The translations under genes and the position numbers were made by a program. Below the pieces are notes generated by a model. That model had not been told where the DNA came from and did not search any database. It saw only the letters and a list, made by a program, of their open reading frames with translations. 64,000 bases of DNA from Agelas oroides. Its lineage: Eukaryota; Porifera; Demospongiae; Agelasida; Agelasidae. The stretch lies in NCBI GenBank assembly GCA_949130485.1, contig OX422197.1, forward strand, positions 5,689,193 to 5,753,192, given 5' to 3'. Below, piece after piece: positions 48,801 through 61,500 of the stretch; positions within the stretch are counted from its first letter, which is position 1; the number at the start of each line of letters is the position of its first letter.

Positions 48801-51800
48801 TGCTGCACAAATAGGGTATGAGCTGCCCAGCCAACTACACATATCACAGGGTATGAGCTGCCCGGCCGGCTGCTCAATTCACGGCTTCTGAACTGCCCAG
48901 CCTATTGCATGTCCCTTAGTGTGTGAATGGGCCGGTTGCACATCTCATGACATATGAACTGCCCAGCCTGCTGCATGTTGCAGGGTATGAGTTACCCGGT
49001 TGGCGGCACATTTCACAGGGTATGAGCTGCCCTGCCTGCGGCTTGCTTCAGAGGGTAGGGAGCTGCCCAGCCAGCTATACATTTGCAGGGTATGAGCTGC
49101 CCACCTGCCGCACATTCACAGCTAGGAATGGTCTAGCCTGTTGCATGCTGCAGGATATGAGTTACCCAGCTGCCAGCATATTTCACGGGGTATGAGCTGC
49201 CTTGGCCTGCCACTTGCTTCATAGGGTAGGAGCTGCCCAGCCAGCTTTACTTTGGCAGGGTATGAGCTGCCCACCTGCCATGCATTCATAGCTAGGAATG
49301 GCCCAGCCAGTTGCATGTTGCAGGGTACGAGTTACCCAGCTGGCAGCACATTTCACGGGGTATGAGCTGCCCTGCCTACTGCTTGTTGTTATGGAAGGAG
49401 AAGCTGTATGTGGACCCAATGCTCCCCTTTGGCCTGAGGTCAGCTCCTAAGATTTTCACTGCAGTAGCGGATGCTATTGAGTGGTGTGTACGGCAGCGAG
49501 GTGTGAGTTATCTCAAGCACTACCTGGATGACTTCATAACATACAGGCCCCCCAGCTCCTCAGTCTGTGGAAGGAACTTGGCCATTCTAGCAGAAGAGTG
49601 CAAACAGCTGGGAGCTACATTAGCGGAGGAGAAATCAGAAGGACCAACCACGACGCTGCAATTCCTAGGTATTGAAGTTGACACAGTTGCAGCCACACTG
49701 CGTCTGCCGCAGGACAAGTTGCTGCGGCTTCAGCAGCTGACAGTAGAGTGGTGTAGCCAGAAGGCCTGCCGGAAGCGTGAGTTAGAGTCACTCATTGGAG
49801 TACTGCAGTACGCATGCAAAGTGATCAGGCCTGGGAGATCATTCCTACGCCGTTTGCTGTCATCAATAAAGTCAGACCAGGCTGAATAGCGAGTTCAGGA
49901 GCGATTTGGCATGGTGGAGGAGTTTTGCAGCACAGTGGAATGGAGTGTCGCTCGTACAGGAGCCAGAGCATACATCACCGGTGCTGTTGGCAACAGACGC
50001 ATCTGGGGCTTGGGGTGCTGGTGGCTGGTCGGGTAGTCAATGGTTTAAGGTGAAATGGACAGAGTCAGCCCAACAGCAGCCGATTGCAGCTAAGGAGCTC
50101 ATACCGATTGTAGTGGCAGTGGCACTGTGGGGCCAGGGCTGGACCCACAGACGGATACTGTGCTACTGTGACAATCAGGCGGCAGTGGCTGTAATTAGTT
50201 CCCGTTACAGTCGTCACCAACTAATGGACAGCCTGCTGCGCTGTTCGTTCTTTTTTGAAGCAAAGTATAATTGCACGTTGACTGCCACTCACATTCCAGG
50301 CATGCTTAATGATAGGGCAGATCATCTGTCACGTAATTGATCTGATTTGTTTCTATCCAAGGCGGCAGAAGCCAACCCCTCACCGACAAGCGTGCCACTG
50401 GCCCTGATGGAGCTTCTGCTCGACCCAACTACAAACTGGACCTCTCCTCACTGTATGCAGCAGTTCGAATCCTGTCTCAGCATAGTATAGCACCATCAAC
50501 CCACCGGACATACCAAGCGGCCCTGCGTCGCTTCGCTCAGTTTTGTTTTGCATTCAATGTCAAGCAGCCTTTTCCCCTGTCCAAGGACATTTTGTGTTAC
50601 TTTGTGGCTATGTTGGCATATCAAGGTTTGGCAATTCAATCTTACATTGCAGCAGTGAAGCATGAGAACATCGCTAGCGGGGGGGACGGACCTTCCCCAC
50701 ACACCCCGTCTTCGCCAAGTGTTGCAGGGGGCGCATCGTATGCAGGATTCCATCCGTAAGTCCCAACCACGGACAAGGTTGCCAATATCTCTGCACTTAC
50801 TGCGTCAGCTGAGGTGTGTGGTTGGAACACTTAGACGACTTCAAGGGGTGTGCCAGGTGGGCGGCAAATACTCTCTGTTTTTTCGTTTTTTTCCGGTCAG
50901 GGGAGATAACAATCCCACAACGGTCAGTGTTCAACTCGGCCGTCCATCTTGCTTGGGGGGATGTGGCAGTGGACAGTCTCGAAGTTCCGACTTGCGTCAG
51001 GGTCCACTTGAAGCGATCGAAATGCGATCAGTTTGGAAAACGGGTGGATGTGTACGTCAGTTCAACTGGGGATGAGCTGTGTCCGGTCGTGGCACTGTTG
51101 GCGTATATCACAAAGCGTGGCACAGACCCAGGACCGTTTTTCCTCTCGGAGCCAGGCATACCTCTGACGAAAGCAGCATTTGTCACCAGTGTCAGGGAAG
51201 GACTACATGCAGTTGGGGTGGACGAGCGCCTTTATACCGGCCATAGCTTTGAATTGGGGCTGCCACTACAGCTGCGCAAGTTGGCATGGAGGACTCCCTT
51301 ATCCAGAAGTTGGGTAGTGCTGCCTTTTTGTCATACATACGGACTCCACCAGTACAATTTGTGACAGCAACATGTCAGCTGGTCAGAGGAAATAGGCCAT
51401 AGTCAAGACTGTTCTTGGGAGAGTTGTATGCTGCATCTTGTTCACTATTAAAGTTTTGTGGGCCAGGAATACTGAAGGGGGCGGGGCTGGGCAGGGGACT
51501 ATGGGGGGATTGGCATCCCAGGGTTTGGGGGAGGTGGTAACCACCTTTTGGGCCTGGGTGGATGAAATCCACCTGTGAACCAAACACTGGTGGTATGTCA
51601 ATCAAGCATGCAGGTGAGAGTGGCAGCCTACCCCCTCAGGTGATGGGAGGGGGTCCAGAGCAGGCAGCATAACTGCATGCTGCCGGTGGTAATCTACCTG
51701 CCCAAGCTTCCTGCCAACCAGGTACAGTTATAGATTATAGCATAGCTGGACAGCTGCAGGTTACACAAGGTAGCCATCAGTAAGTTAATAAAAGCATGTA

Positions 51801-52441
51801 ATTTTCTGGAATTGCACAGTTGTGTAGGGACGGAATAGCCATGACACATTTTAGGCCTAGAGTTTCTGTTCCTGCTAATTTCCGTCCCAACGTTTATAGC
51901 TTTTCTACAACCAGAGATACAGTCAGCAATCGATTGATCGTTGCCAACTGCTGCCCACCAACGAATCCGTGAGCAGTTTTAGTTAATCCTGAATATGTGT
52001 TATCAAGAGGCCTTGCCTAATTTTGGTGTGCATCTCATGTTGATAGCTTGGTTACAGTCGGTGAGACACTAGTAAAAATTAGCCACTACATTAAAAAAAA
52101 AACCATCAGCAAATTCACCTCCGTCTGCACGGTAACAGGCACCTATTTCTTTAATGTGGGATGCTTATTTTGTATTGGCGCTTACAAACACGATCCAGTT
52201 GTTGTAATCAAAATGGGTGCCTATGCTCATTGGGTGCATATTTTGTATGGGTGCTTATTATCCCAATTTTACAGTACTCCCAAAGTCTTGATAACCAACC
52301 TTTAGAACTTTGGCTCCATTATTGGCCACCTGCTGGGAGATCTCACAGAGCTGTTTCACTCGCTCACTGAAGTCAGTTACCCACTGGATTACCGTCAGCC
52401 TGGAGGGCACCGTGTAGCGACGCCAGCTTTGAGGGATGATG

Positions 52442-52509
<68 letters not shown>

Positions 52510-55500
52510 TGGATGTGTGGGGGGTGTGGATGCGTGTGTGCATGTTGTACATGTGAGATGTGAATTATGAGAGACAAATCTTAACAGGTGCCCTCATATC
52601 AGGTAAACAAACGAACAGCCAGCACCTTTGGCGAGATCGCTAATGAGAGAACGAAGGTAGTTGGTCTGTTTCTTCTTGGCTGCACACACCTCCACCACAT
52701 CAGCCAGGTCATTGCGCACATCTCGTAACAGACGAACACCAGTGTTCACCTGGGTAAAGAGAGTGAAGGAAGAGGTAGCTAGTTCAACCTCAGTAATTGC
52801 ACAGGTTGTTGACTAGGACACATGGGCTCACCTCTCTCTCAAAGAACCTGAAGAGTGGATCCTTGATGTTCTCAGCTGTCCTCCTTAGCATGGCCAAAGA
52901 CTGGTGGGAGAGGAAAGGTTACCAACTCATACAAACATCAATCATGAAACACAAACACTGATGGAAATCCAATAAAGGCTGCTGCCCCATGCCCTTCTCA
53001 GCTTCCTCACTGGATTAGTACATTCGTTATTAGTAGGTCATGATGAACAATAGGTTTTAATCAGATATAAATAAATCTGCTGGGATCTCACTCTGATAAG
53101 CCCCTGATTAATGAATCGTATTTTTACTAGCTAGTCTACCCTTGATATTGACAAAAACCGACAACTTGACCTCACAAATTTAGTACGGAATCGCTTACCC
53201 TTCAGAATAAGAGAAATACTTCGCTAAAATTGAGTTAGGAATGCATTAGTATGCAAGTACGAATGTGAATATCAGCACGCACTTGTTCATCATAACCTTG
53301 AACATTGATGATGATGAGTCACAAGTGGGTGTGGCTCAATTTTACAGCATACGGTCCCAAATCTCTACTGGTAATTTACAGCAACTACGCATCTACAGTA
53401 GAAACTCGCTTATCAGGATACGTTTAACCAGAAACTCAATTATCCACATTTCAGTCCAGACTGTCGCGTGATCTCACAGTTAACAATTAGCGTACTGTGC
53501 ACAAAAACCAAGTGCGAGCAAGATACTCTTGCTGCATGTGCCATGTTTTCCAAACGGCAAGACAAGTCTGCCACTGACCCTCCAAAGGTGGAGAGATGAT
53601 GAGTTGTGCTCAATCTTGACACTAAGGCAGAGATCTACACAAAGGTACAGAAACATGCATTGACGATGGAATATCTGGATATTTCGCCATCCAGATTGGG
53701 CTCGGTCCTGGCGGATCTGGATAATGGAGTTTCTACTGTAATTATGCAGTTCAAAATGCTTCCACTGATTTCTTTTAAGCCTGGTATTATGAGCAACAGA
53801 GTAACAAATGCATGAGCTCATTTTAACAACACTAAAACTAGCTAAAGTTCATGGAGGCTAGCACTTACCTCTGGAATCATACAGAGCCACTCAGTAGCCG
53901 TGGTATGGAGAGTTCGCATCCAGACGGGGCGGCCATCATGTCGGGGGGAGGTGGGAGACTTCCGTGTGGGAGACGTCAGCATGGTGGTTACTGAGGACAC
54001 AAACTCATCATCATCACCAAGTGACTGCATCTTAAGAAGCTTGGTAGTCATCAGGACACCTGTGTGTGTGTGTGTGTGTTTGCGTGCATGCGTGCATGTG
54101 TGTGTATGTGCATGCGTGTGTGTGTGTGGGCATGGATGCGTGTGTGTGTGTACGTGTGTGTGTTTGTAGGCAAGAGACTTGAATGTAGTTCAGGTCATTT
54201 TACAATTGTTGAATGAAACAATATTCCTTACCTTTGTTTGTGAGTAGCACCTTCTCAGCATTGTTGGGTAGCCCCAGCCATGCAGGGGTCTGGTTATCCG
54301 GGAGATTCTCCACCCACTGCAGGAACTGCTCTCGCCTGTGTGCAGTCATATATGTACGAAAGGCCATCTACTAACCCTTCCATTACAAGTAGAATGACAT
54401 TGGGAAGGAGAGTTGCAGGCACATTCGCACGCATACATGCACATATAACACACATAATGCACACAACGCATGCATGAATCATCAATGAACCACATATCCC
54501 AGAAAAATGGCAGGCCTAGATGTTACACAACGTTCTGCGCTCCAGTCAAAAGTCATAAGCTGCATTCAGTGGTCAGTAGATGGGGACTACTATCTATGTT
54601 AAAAAAAGGCAGTCCTTATCTATAAAGCGGATATCTGGAAGGTATGTCTCTTTACATAGCGCGCACACACACACACACACACACCTTATCCCATCAGGCA
54701 TCTTAATGCACCTCCCTTCCATCCCATCAACACTGGTCATCAGTGGAAAGTCTGACTCAAAGCTCCGGGCTGTGAAGAGCCGATGCACAAAGGAGTTTAG
54801 CAGCCTCTGGTCAAAATCATTGTCAACCCTTCCACCGTAGATACACTGGGAAAGTAGCGTCCGGAAGGCACTCCATGGAACTTTGTCAGGAGGTAGGTTG
54901 GTTCGACCCTGAAGGGGAGAGATGAGTTGTCAGCTCATGAGCAGATTGACTAGTGGCAATTCTTCTAATAGGACCACAACTGAAGATGGCCTCAGGTAAC
55001 ATGGTTCATGTTAAGTGAAAATCCTCATACTATCAGCAAATAACAGAAAATAATACAGTGAATTTCAGCTGCATTCAAATTTTCTGCATTTCATATACGG
55101 AATCCCATGAAACACACAGAAAACTCATTCCAAATAGGCTACTGTACTAAGCTGTATACTGACATTTACAATGAGTATTCCATGAGAATCCGTATGGAAC
55201 ACAAAAATTTTAACACAACTACAATTTGCTGCACACGTGTAAGCTAAAGTTGCAACACACTTGGTACATACATGTACCTGTGCCACACTTTCCAGCCAGG
55301 TATCCAGGGTGTCACACGCCATTCGCAGGTCAGACTCATTGAACTCGTATTTCTTTGACCAGCCAAGAGGAGAATAGCGGAGGCGCTCCTGGAGGATGGC
55401 GTGGAGCCAGGCCAGCAGAAAGTACAGTCTTGCACGTTCATGAGGCTCCTGGAGGGGAGAGAGAAACAGCCAAATCATGAGTGGAGCTACAGACAAGACG

Positions 55501-58500
55501 TTACAGCCTATAGCAGTAGCTCCAGCATAGAGACAGAGACATGTATCCAGACAGTAAGCACCACCTGAGCTATGTTTTAAGCTCGGGTTTGTCTCTCTGT
55601 ATCTATCATATGTAGTGCTACAAATCTCCCTATGGCTCATTCACTACTCCTCTTAGGCTACTATATTTCTTACCCACCTTGCACATCCTGGCTGCAGGGA
55701 CAGTGCTGAATGTTCGGATGAGGTTGGCCTTCACTCCGGGAGGGGGCTCAAACGTGAACACTCGAGAGGCTCTCAGCAAGTTTACTGGCACCTGGGGTCA
55801 TGCAGGAGTGAGTGAGAGGAGAGGTGCACAATAAAGGTAAAGAACAAGGAGGAACTCACATGAATGGAGGACACAATTCTTGTAATGTTAGTAAGTCATC
55901 AATGCAGGTTATGAACAGTGGATTTATCTCTCTTCCACATTCACTTCTACTCTTGCCTAGTCAGGCTGTGCTTACCTGTAGTTATACCCTTAGATTTAAA
56001 TCCCCTTGCAGGTGAGGTGTTCAATACTGAGATCTTTAGAGCTTTACAGTGCTGAACTACGATTACAATCTTTGTTGTACCACAGCTAAGACAAACTTGA
56101 GACTGAAACCCTCTCATCCTCCATGTTGTGTACAACTGGTTCTTCATGGTTGGTCTGCCCTACTGTACCTTGGGATTGATCTCCATAGTGAGGAAGAGAC
56201 GGAAGTTGGAGTGGGTTGTGATGGAGTGCAGCTTCTTCTCCAGCTGCACCAGCCACTGTGGAGCCAGGTGTACGTTCTTCAGAAGGACCCACCTGTTGAG
56301 TGTAAGCGGGGAGATGAAGGAGGATAAGAGGGGATGAGGAGGAATGAGTGAGCCATAGGATGAGGGGAACGAGGAGGAATGTGAGGTGAGAAATGAAGGG
56401 AATGTGCTCACCGTCCAGACTTGGAGGCTGAAGATATTGCCTTCTCTGCCAGGCTGAACCCCTCGGCAGATCCTAGAAAGGAGAGGAGAGGGGAAGGGGT
56501 GGAGAGGAGAGAGAAGGAAAGTGAGGGGAGGGACGAGGAGAGGGAAGGGAGAGAGAAAGGCAGACAGTAGCACCATAGTGTGTTGAGCAAGGCAAATATT
56601 GTCACTAAAAATAAATAACACAAATTAGATATCCCAGTCCACTCTGCACTCAAATTGGAATCTTCACACTCACCGATGGCGATTGATGTGCACTGCTTCC
56701 CTTGCTGTGCAGCCAGGTCATCAACACGGTTGCTGGCATCGTAGCCGGTCACTGAGCACAGAAGAACTGGAGTACTGGACTTGATCTGGCGAAAGTAACA
56801 CAGTGCAGGTGAGCTGAGGCACAACCTAACCTGCCTTTGTGGTTCATTTACGTCTTATGTAAGAAATTTATTCTTTATCTTAACCCATTACACCCGATAG
56901 CGGCCAAATGCGCCCGCGAAATTTCTTGACCATTACACCCGATAGCGGCCAAATGCGTCCGCACTTCGCTTCCGCTATTTATCGTGATCGCTGCGCCTTT
57001 TTGGACTTGGAGTTAGTTATTACGTGTAACAGGAAGTCAATCGAAGCATAATTTGCTGCCGCATCCTATAGGGACTTCCTCTGAAAATCGCGTTCGAAGT
57101 TTGCCTGCCGATCGTAGTTGGCCACAGTACAGCTTATATCCACACGCTACATGTTCTATCGTCTATATACTATCTAATCGTGTCAACGACAGTTGAAACG
57201 TACCTTCGCTGGAAATCTCTGCCAACTTTTGCCGTGTATTATCGGTCATTTTCAGGTACACAGCGGGTACCTACGTTTCCACCGTTGTAGCTTCTTCGGA
57301 CTTCACTAGCAGGTCTTCTGACTACATTCTGAGTAAAGCAGGTTTGTTTTCAACTAAGCTAAGCCTAACTATCATTGCCTGAACTCAGCTATTTTAAAAG
57401 ATATAACGCAATGAATCAACACTACACTAAATCGCCATTTTTTATTAGCTTCTCTCGTAACCACGCGATCAATTTCTGCGCATGCGCGTCGGGCTAAAAG
57501 GGTTAAGTGCAGAATGTGAAAGTATGAAGGTAGAGCAAGAGGCTACTTCCAAGTTGTATGCAGTTTTAAGACCACCATGCAATTTTATGCCAATCTTTCT
57601 AGGGCCATGCCCACTCACCTCTTTGGAGACAATGGTGGTAAGATCAATCTCATGGTCAGCATAGTGCTGGAAGGATTCTCCCATCACCGTGGCAACAAAG
57701 ATGGAGGCCATGGCCAACAGACGGTCTGCCCTGAATGTTTGAATTACTAGCAGTTTGTACAGAACCTTGCCCACAAGAGCTGTAGATATAAAGTGTGTGA
57801 GGAAGGAGGGTGTTTAAGGAAGGAAGATGTGTAAGGAAGGTGTGTGTGTGTGTGAGGAGAGTTTGTGGGGGCAGACAGTGTGTGAGAGAGGTGTGTGCGG
57901 GAGGGAGGGAAGTGAATGGATGAGGTAAATAGGGTTGTGTGAGGGAGCAGGTGATCCTGATTCAGCTATCAGCTGGAGGTCATTATGGGATGAGAGGAAG
58001 GATGGAAGAGAGAAAAGAGAAGAAGAATGGAGATGGAGAGGAGATAGGAAGAAGAGGAGAAAGAGGGAGATGGAACAGTGCAAACTGGAGAGGGGAGGGT
58101 GGGCTGTTTACAGAGGAAAGAAAGGATGGACACTCACTCAGCTGCCTCTCTGTCTCCCAGCACTCAGGTACCGAGTGCTCAGGGTTTGCTGATTGCACCC
58201 AGGTGAGGCAATCCTGTGTTAAATACACGTAGCAGTCATCCACTACTTGCATATTATTTAACAGGTGAGAAGGGCAATATATGGTTGGATATTGCATGTG
58301 TGTGGCCATATTCTCATGAGCAGTACGTGAGCGAAAGCACAGCTCAAGAGTGCAATATACAGCTAATACTGCCTTCTAAGTATAGGTTATTGCACTATGA
58401 CGAGGCTCTACGCTGTTTTAGAAACCTGAGGGATGTTACATAATCAACGAGGGCGAAGCCCGAGGTGATTATGTAACATCGCGAAGGTTTCTATAAACAA

Positions 58501-61500
58501 CGTAGAGCCGAGGCATAGTGCAATAACCGACTTAGACTATGGGCGCGAGACTGTGGGCGCGAATTTGTAGTATGATTCGCGCGATATACTACAGTTCATA
58601 CCATAGTGCGTGGGCGGATTATGTAAGCGGTTTCTGTTTCCGGTATTGCATTTTTGAATTTTTGAATCGACGTAGCTGGTGTTGCTGTGCGTTGCTGCTG
58701 CTTTTTGACTGGAAAAGGATGAATTTGAGTACGCTTAGGCCACTAAAGGATCCCCGAAACAGCTCTACAGTCGAGGCAGAGTCGGATCGATGACGAAAGG
58801 CCTTTCGCCCGCGTCGACTTGAAACCAAGATGCTGCTGGTGCTCGGCCATGATGCCGATGGGCAGCTAGCTTGCTACCTAGCCGCTCTCGGAAGCTGGCG
58901 ACCATGAAACAATGGTCCGAGCTGGCAGTAGAACGCCTAGCATCCCAGTTCCGCTGGGAGTGGCGGCAACGACTCGTCGAATACAAACTGGTCCTAGCGC
59001 TATCCCTGGATCAACCGCCTGGCAAGTGAAATTATCGTCGGCATCCGTCAGGATAGTGGCTAGCTGATGGGAAGCTGTCCAACTGTGCGTGGTTCCACAC
59101 ACCAAGTAAGAACTACAGCTGCACGAATAAAACTCGAGATTTGTGTGACACTTTGGCTGTTGTGCTAGTACTCAGTACAGTACGAGCGCTCTATACAGTG
59201 CTGGCAGTAGCTCTCCTGGTGAGGCCAGGGGAGAATCGGCCCTTCCATTGCAAAACAACAAAAAAGTTCTTAGGTTTCTAAACAGCATTTTAATGACCTT
59301 GGGTTTCTAAACAGCATTTAATGACCTGCCCGGGAGTAATTGCTTGATTTTAAATACCTAATTAACTTCAAACGATCAAAGCATATTATGCATACCATAG
59401 TCTAACTCATATTATATCCGATTTAGTAGTATCTAGAAAATCAACAGTTGACTGTACAAATACTACCGTAAACTCTGGTTGTTAGGCGCACCCTGCTATT
59501 AGGCGCATGCTTCCTTCCTGGTACACGGCATGATTTATTAGGCGCATGTGCATTAAATAGACTCGGTACATGAAGGCTGCGAGGGATCGAGGGAAAACCA
59601 TGGCATCATGAACATGCAGCACACTTGATGGTCATCCTGAAGTCAACAAAAGATCTGGCAAACACAAAGCTTGCAAGCCACATCCTTCGTGGCCTACGAG
59701 ACTACTACCCAATGACTACCGTACCATACAACAAGTCAGAAAAATTTCCCCCGTGAAATGCGTGAAGCCCCGCATCTCCTTGAATACACAATGGCTGCAA
59801 ATCACAGTCTTCTTGAGGAGGATGGAGTCTTCTGATTTTACGTCGATACTCGCCAGGTGAACGCGTCTAACGATCTACTGCGTGCTGCATATTGCCGCTG
59901 AGTCGTCAAGCCGCCTGTAGGGTGTGGCTTTCATCACATCCTTTATTTAGCGCATATCCTCTATTAGGCGCATATTTGCTTACCACTTACACTTATAAGC
60001 GCATGCGCCTATTAACCAGAGTCTACGGTATTCCCATTAGAGCACAGCACACACACGTGTACGCTGTGTAGCAACCATGGTATGTTCTGCAGGCTACCAA
60101 ATATGAACTATCGAACGAGGGAAAATATTAGTCATGTAGGCCAATGGGAATTACTATTGGTGTGTATACCAGGTATATAACAATTTAAACTACTCCCACA
60201 TCATTGACTGACTACTCACATCATTTCCAGAGACAAAGTAGGGCAGGTTGCTGAAAGCAGGCAGTTGCTTTGAGATGTGGTACATGCACACAGCCTGAGG
60301 GACAAAGGAAGGACCAAAAATCATCTCCAGAACAGCAATGAGTTGATCCTAACACCTTTTATACTTTAACCGATTATACGCGATAGACACTTATAAGCAT
60401 CAATACATCAAAGCACGATAGACGCTTATAAGCGTCACGGATGCACTTGGGCTTCATAGCAGCCGTGGGCTCTTAGCAACAAGCTTTGTATACCGTCTCT
60501 GTGGTTAGGTTGGGGCCTCCCCTAGTAATATGTGAGGTTCCGTTCAGAAGCCCCCGAGGGGTGGAGCGTAGTAAGCGTGAGAATCCATGTAGGTCGTCGA
60601 TCGACTCGATTGCAAAAGTGACTTATTGGCCACGTTTTCTTCTCAATGCCTATGAAGAGAGACACAACGCTAGCTACAGAGGTACGGCGGACTTCAGGCT
60701 TCATACCTGTCAAGACAGTTCCGAGGTTACATCTCGCTGTCAACGAGAAAAGTGAAAGACGGTACTCACAACAAGCAACAAACAAGCGCTCCGCGAAAAG
60801 CAGCTGCCGTGTGCTCACAAACACTTACCTAGGTACAAATTAAGCGATAGGAAGCTTTTTCAATCCCTTTTCTAACTCTGGAGAGCTTTGTTTAACTTCT
60901 CTGGTGTTAACATTTATAATTGTTGACCTCACGTGACATTAAAAGCTTCCGCGTTTGGGTTTAATTAAATTCCAATAAACGCAGTGTATAATTGGTTAAA
61001 ACTCTTTGCTGGTTTGAGGCAGGGTAAAGTCTACCTCCTTATGAGCATGTGGCAATTGCTGCTGTGTGCTAATTAGGATTTCACAAGGCAAGAGAATTGA
61101 CTGCAATGCTTCAATCCAACTGCTGAAGAACATCAGCACAATCTGATCAAAATATTGCATCACTGTTGTGTAAACAAAAAGGTATGCATTTTCGCTCATC
61201 TCTATACCTGCTCCTTGGCAAGGCCAGCCATATCTGGCACCTTGATGTCCATGCGTAGTGACTCCTTCCCGCGAAGGAAGTAGTCAAACTCTGCACTGTA
61301 ATCATTCTCACTGCAGTACGAGCAGTAAGGATGAAGGAGGGGAATGAGAAAAAAGGAGCGAGGGAAGGAGGAGAGAAAAGGAGGAGACAAAATTTTTTTA
61401 CAAGTTGTGATGCTGTAACACTTCACATGTACAATACCACCATGGAAACAACTACCAGTCATGCAATCAACAGTTTTGTTCTACAAAGTACATTATAACC

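Larger units (their letters stand above)
48100..52020 (+). mobile_element. Ngaro/DIRS-type tyrosine-recombinase retroelement (defective)
   Basis: Order: a short gag-like ORF (48172-48510), a minisatellite, RT, RNase H and a tyrosine recombinase, with no integrase. This is the arrangement of YR retroelements; no methyltransferase is seen, which favours Ngaro. Ends are approximate because these elements make no target duplication. The region after the recombinase (51370-52000) is non-coding, with G-rich runs. Confidence 0.85.
44309..52276. mobile_element. Older TACYGTAAAAT-ended MITE, split by later insertions
   Basis: The outer ends are TACCGTAAAATCACGATA (44309 on) and, on the other strand, TACTGTAAAATTGGGATA (ending 52276). 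If the Tigger element (44327-48011) is removed, the left end continues TTAAGCAAGGGTGCC, which mirrors the right end ATAAGCACCCAT. So a mariner-type MITE was hit by Tigger inside its left TIR. Remaining MITE sequence is at 48012-about 48100 and about 52020-52276. Confidence 0.65.

Noticed and set aside
56160..56621. 153-codon minus-strand frame spanning two dynein exons
   Set aside because: Only the parts inside 56412-56472 and 56169-56292 are coding. The remainder is a CT-rich intron.
58539..59105. Several 70-85 codon frames in the GC-rich intron block
   Set aside because: Overlapping on both strands, no recognisable domain, no phase relation to the dynein exons.
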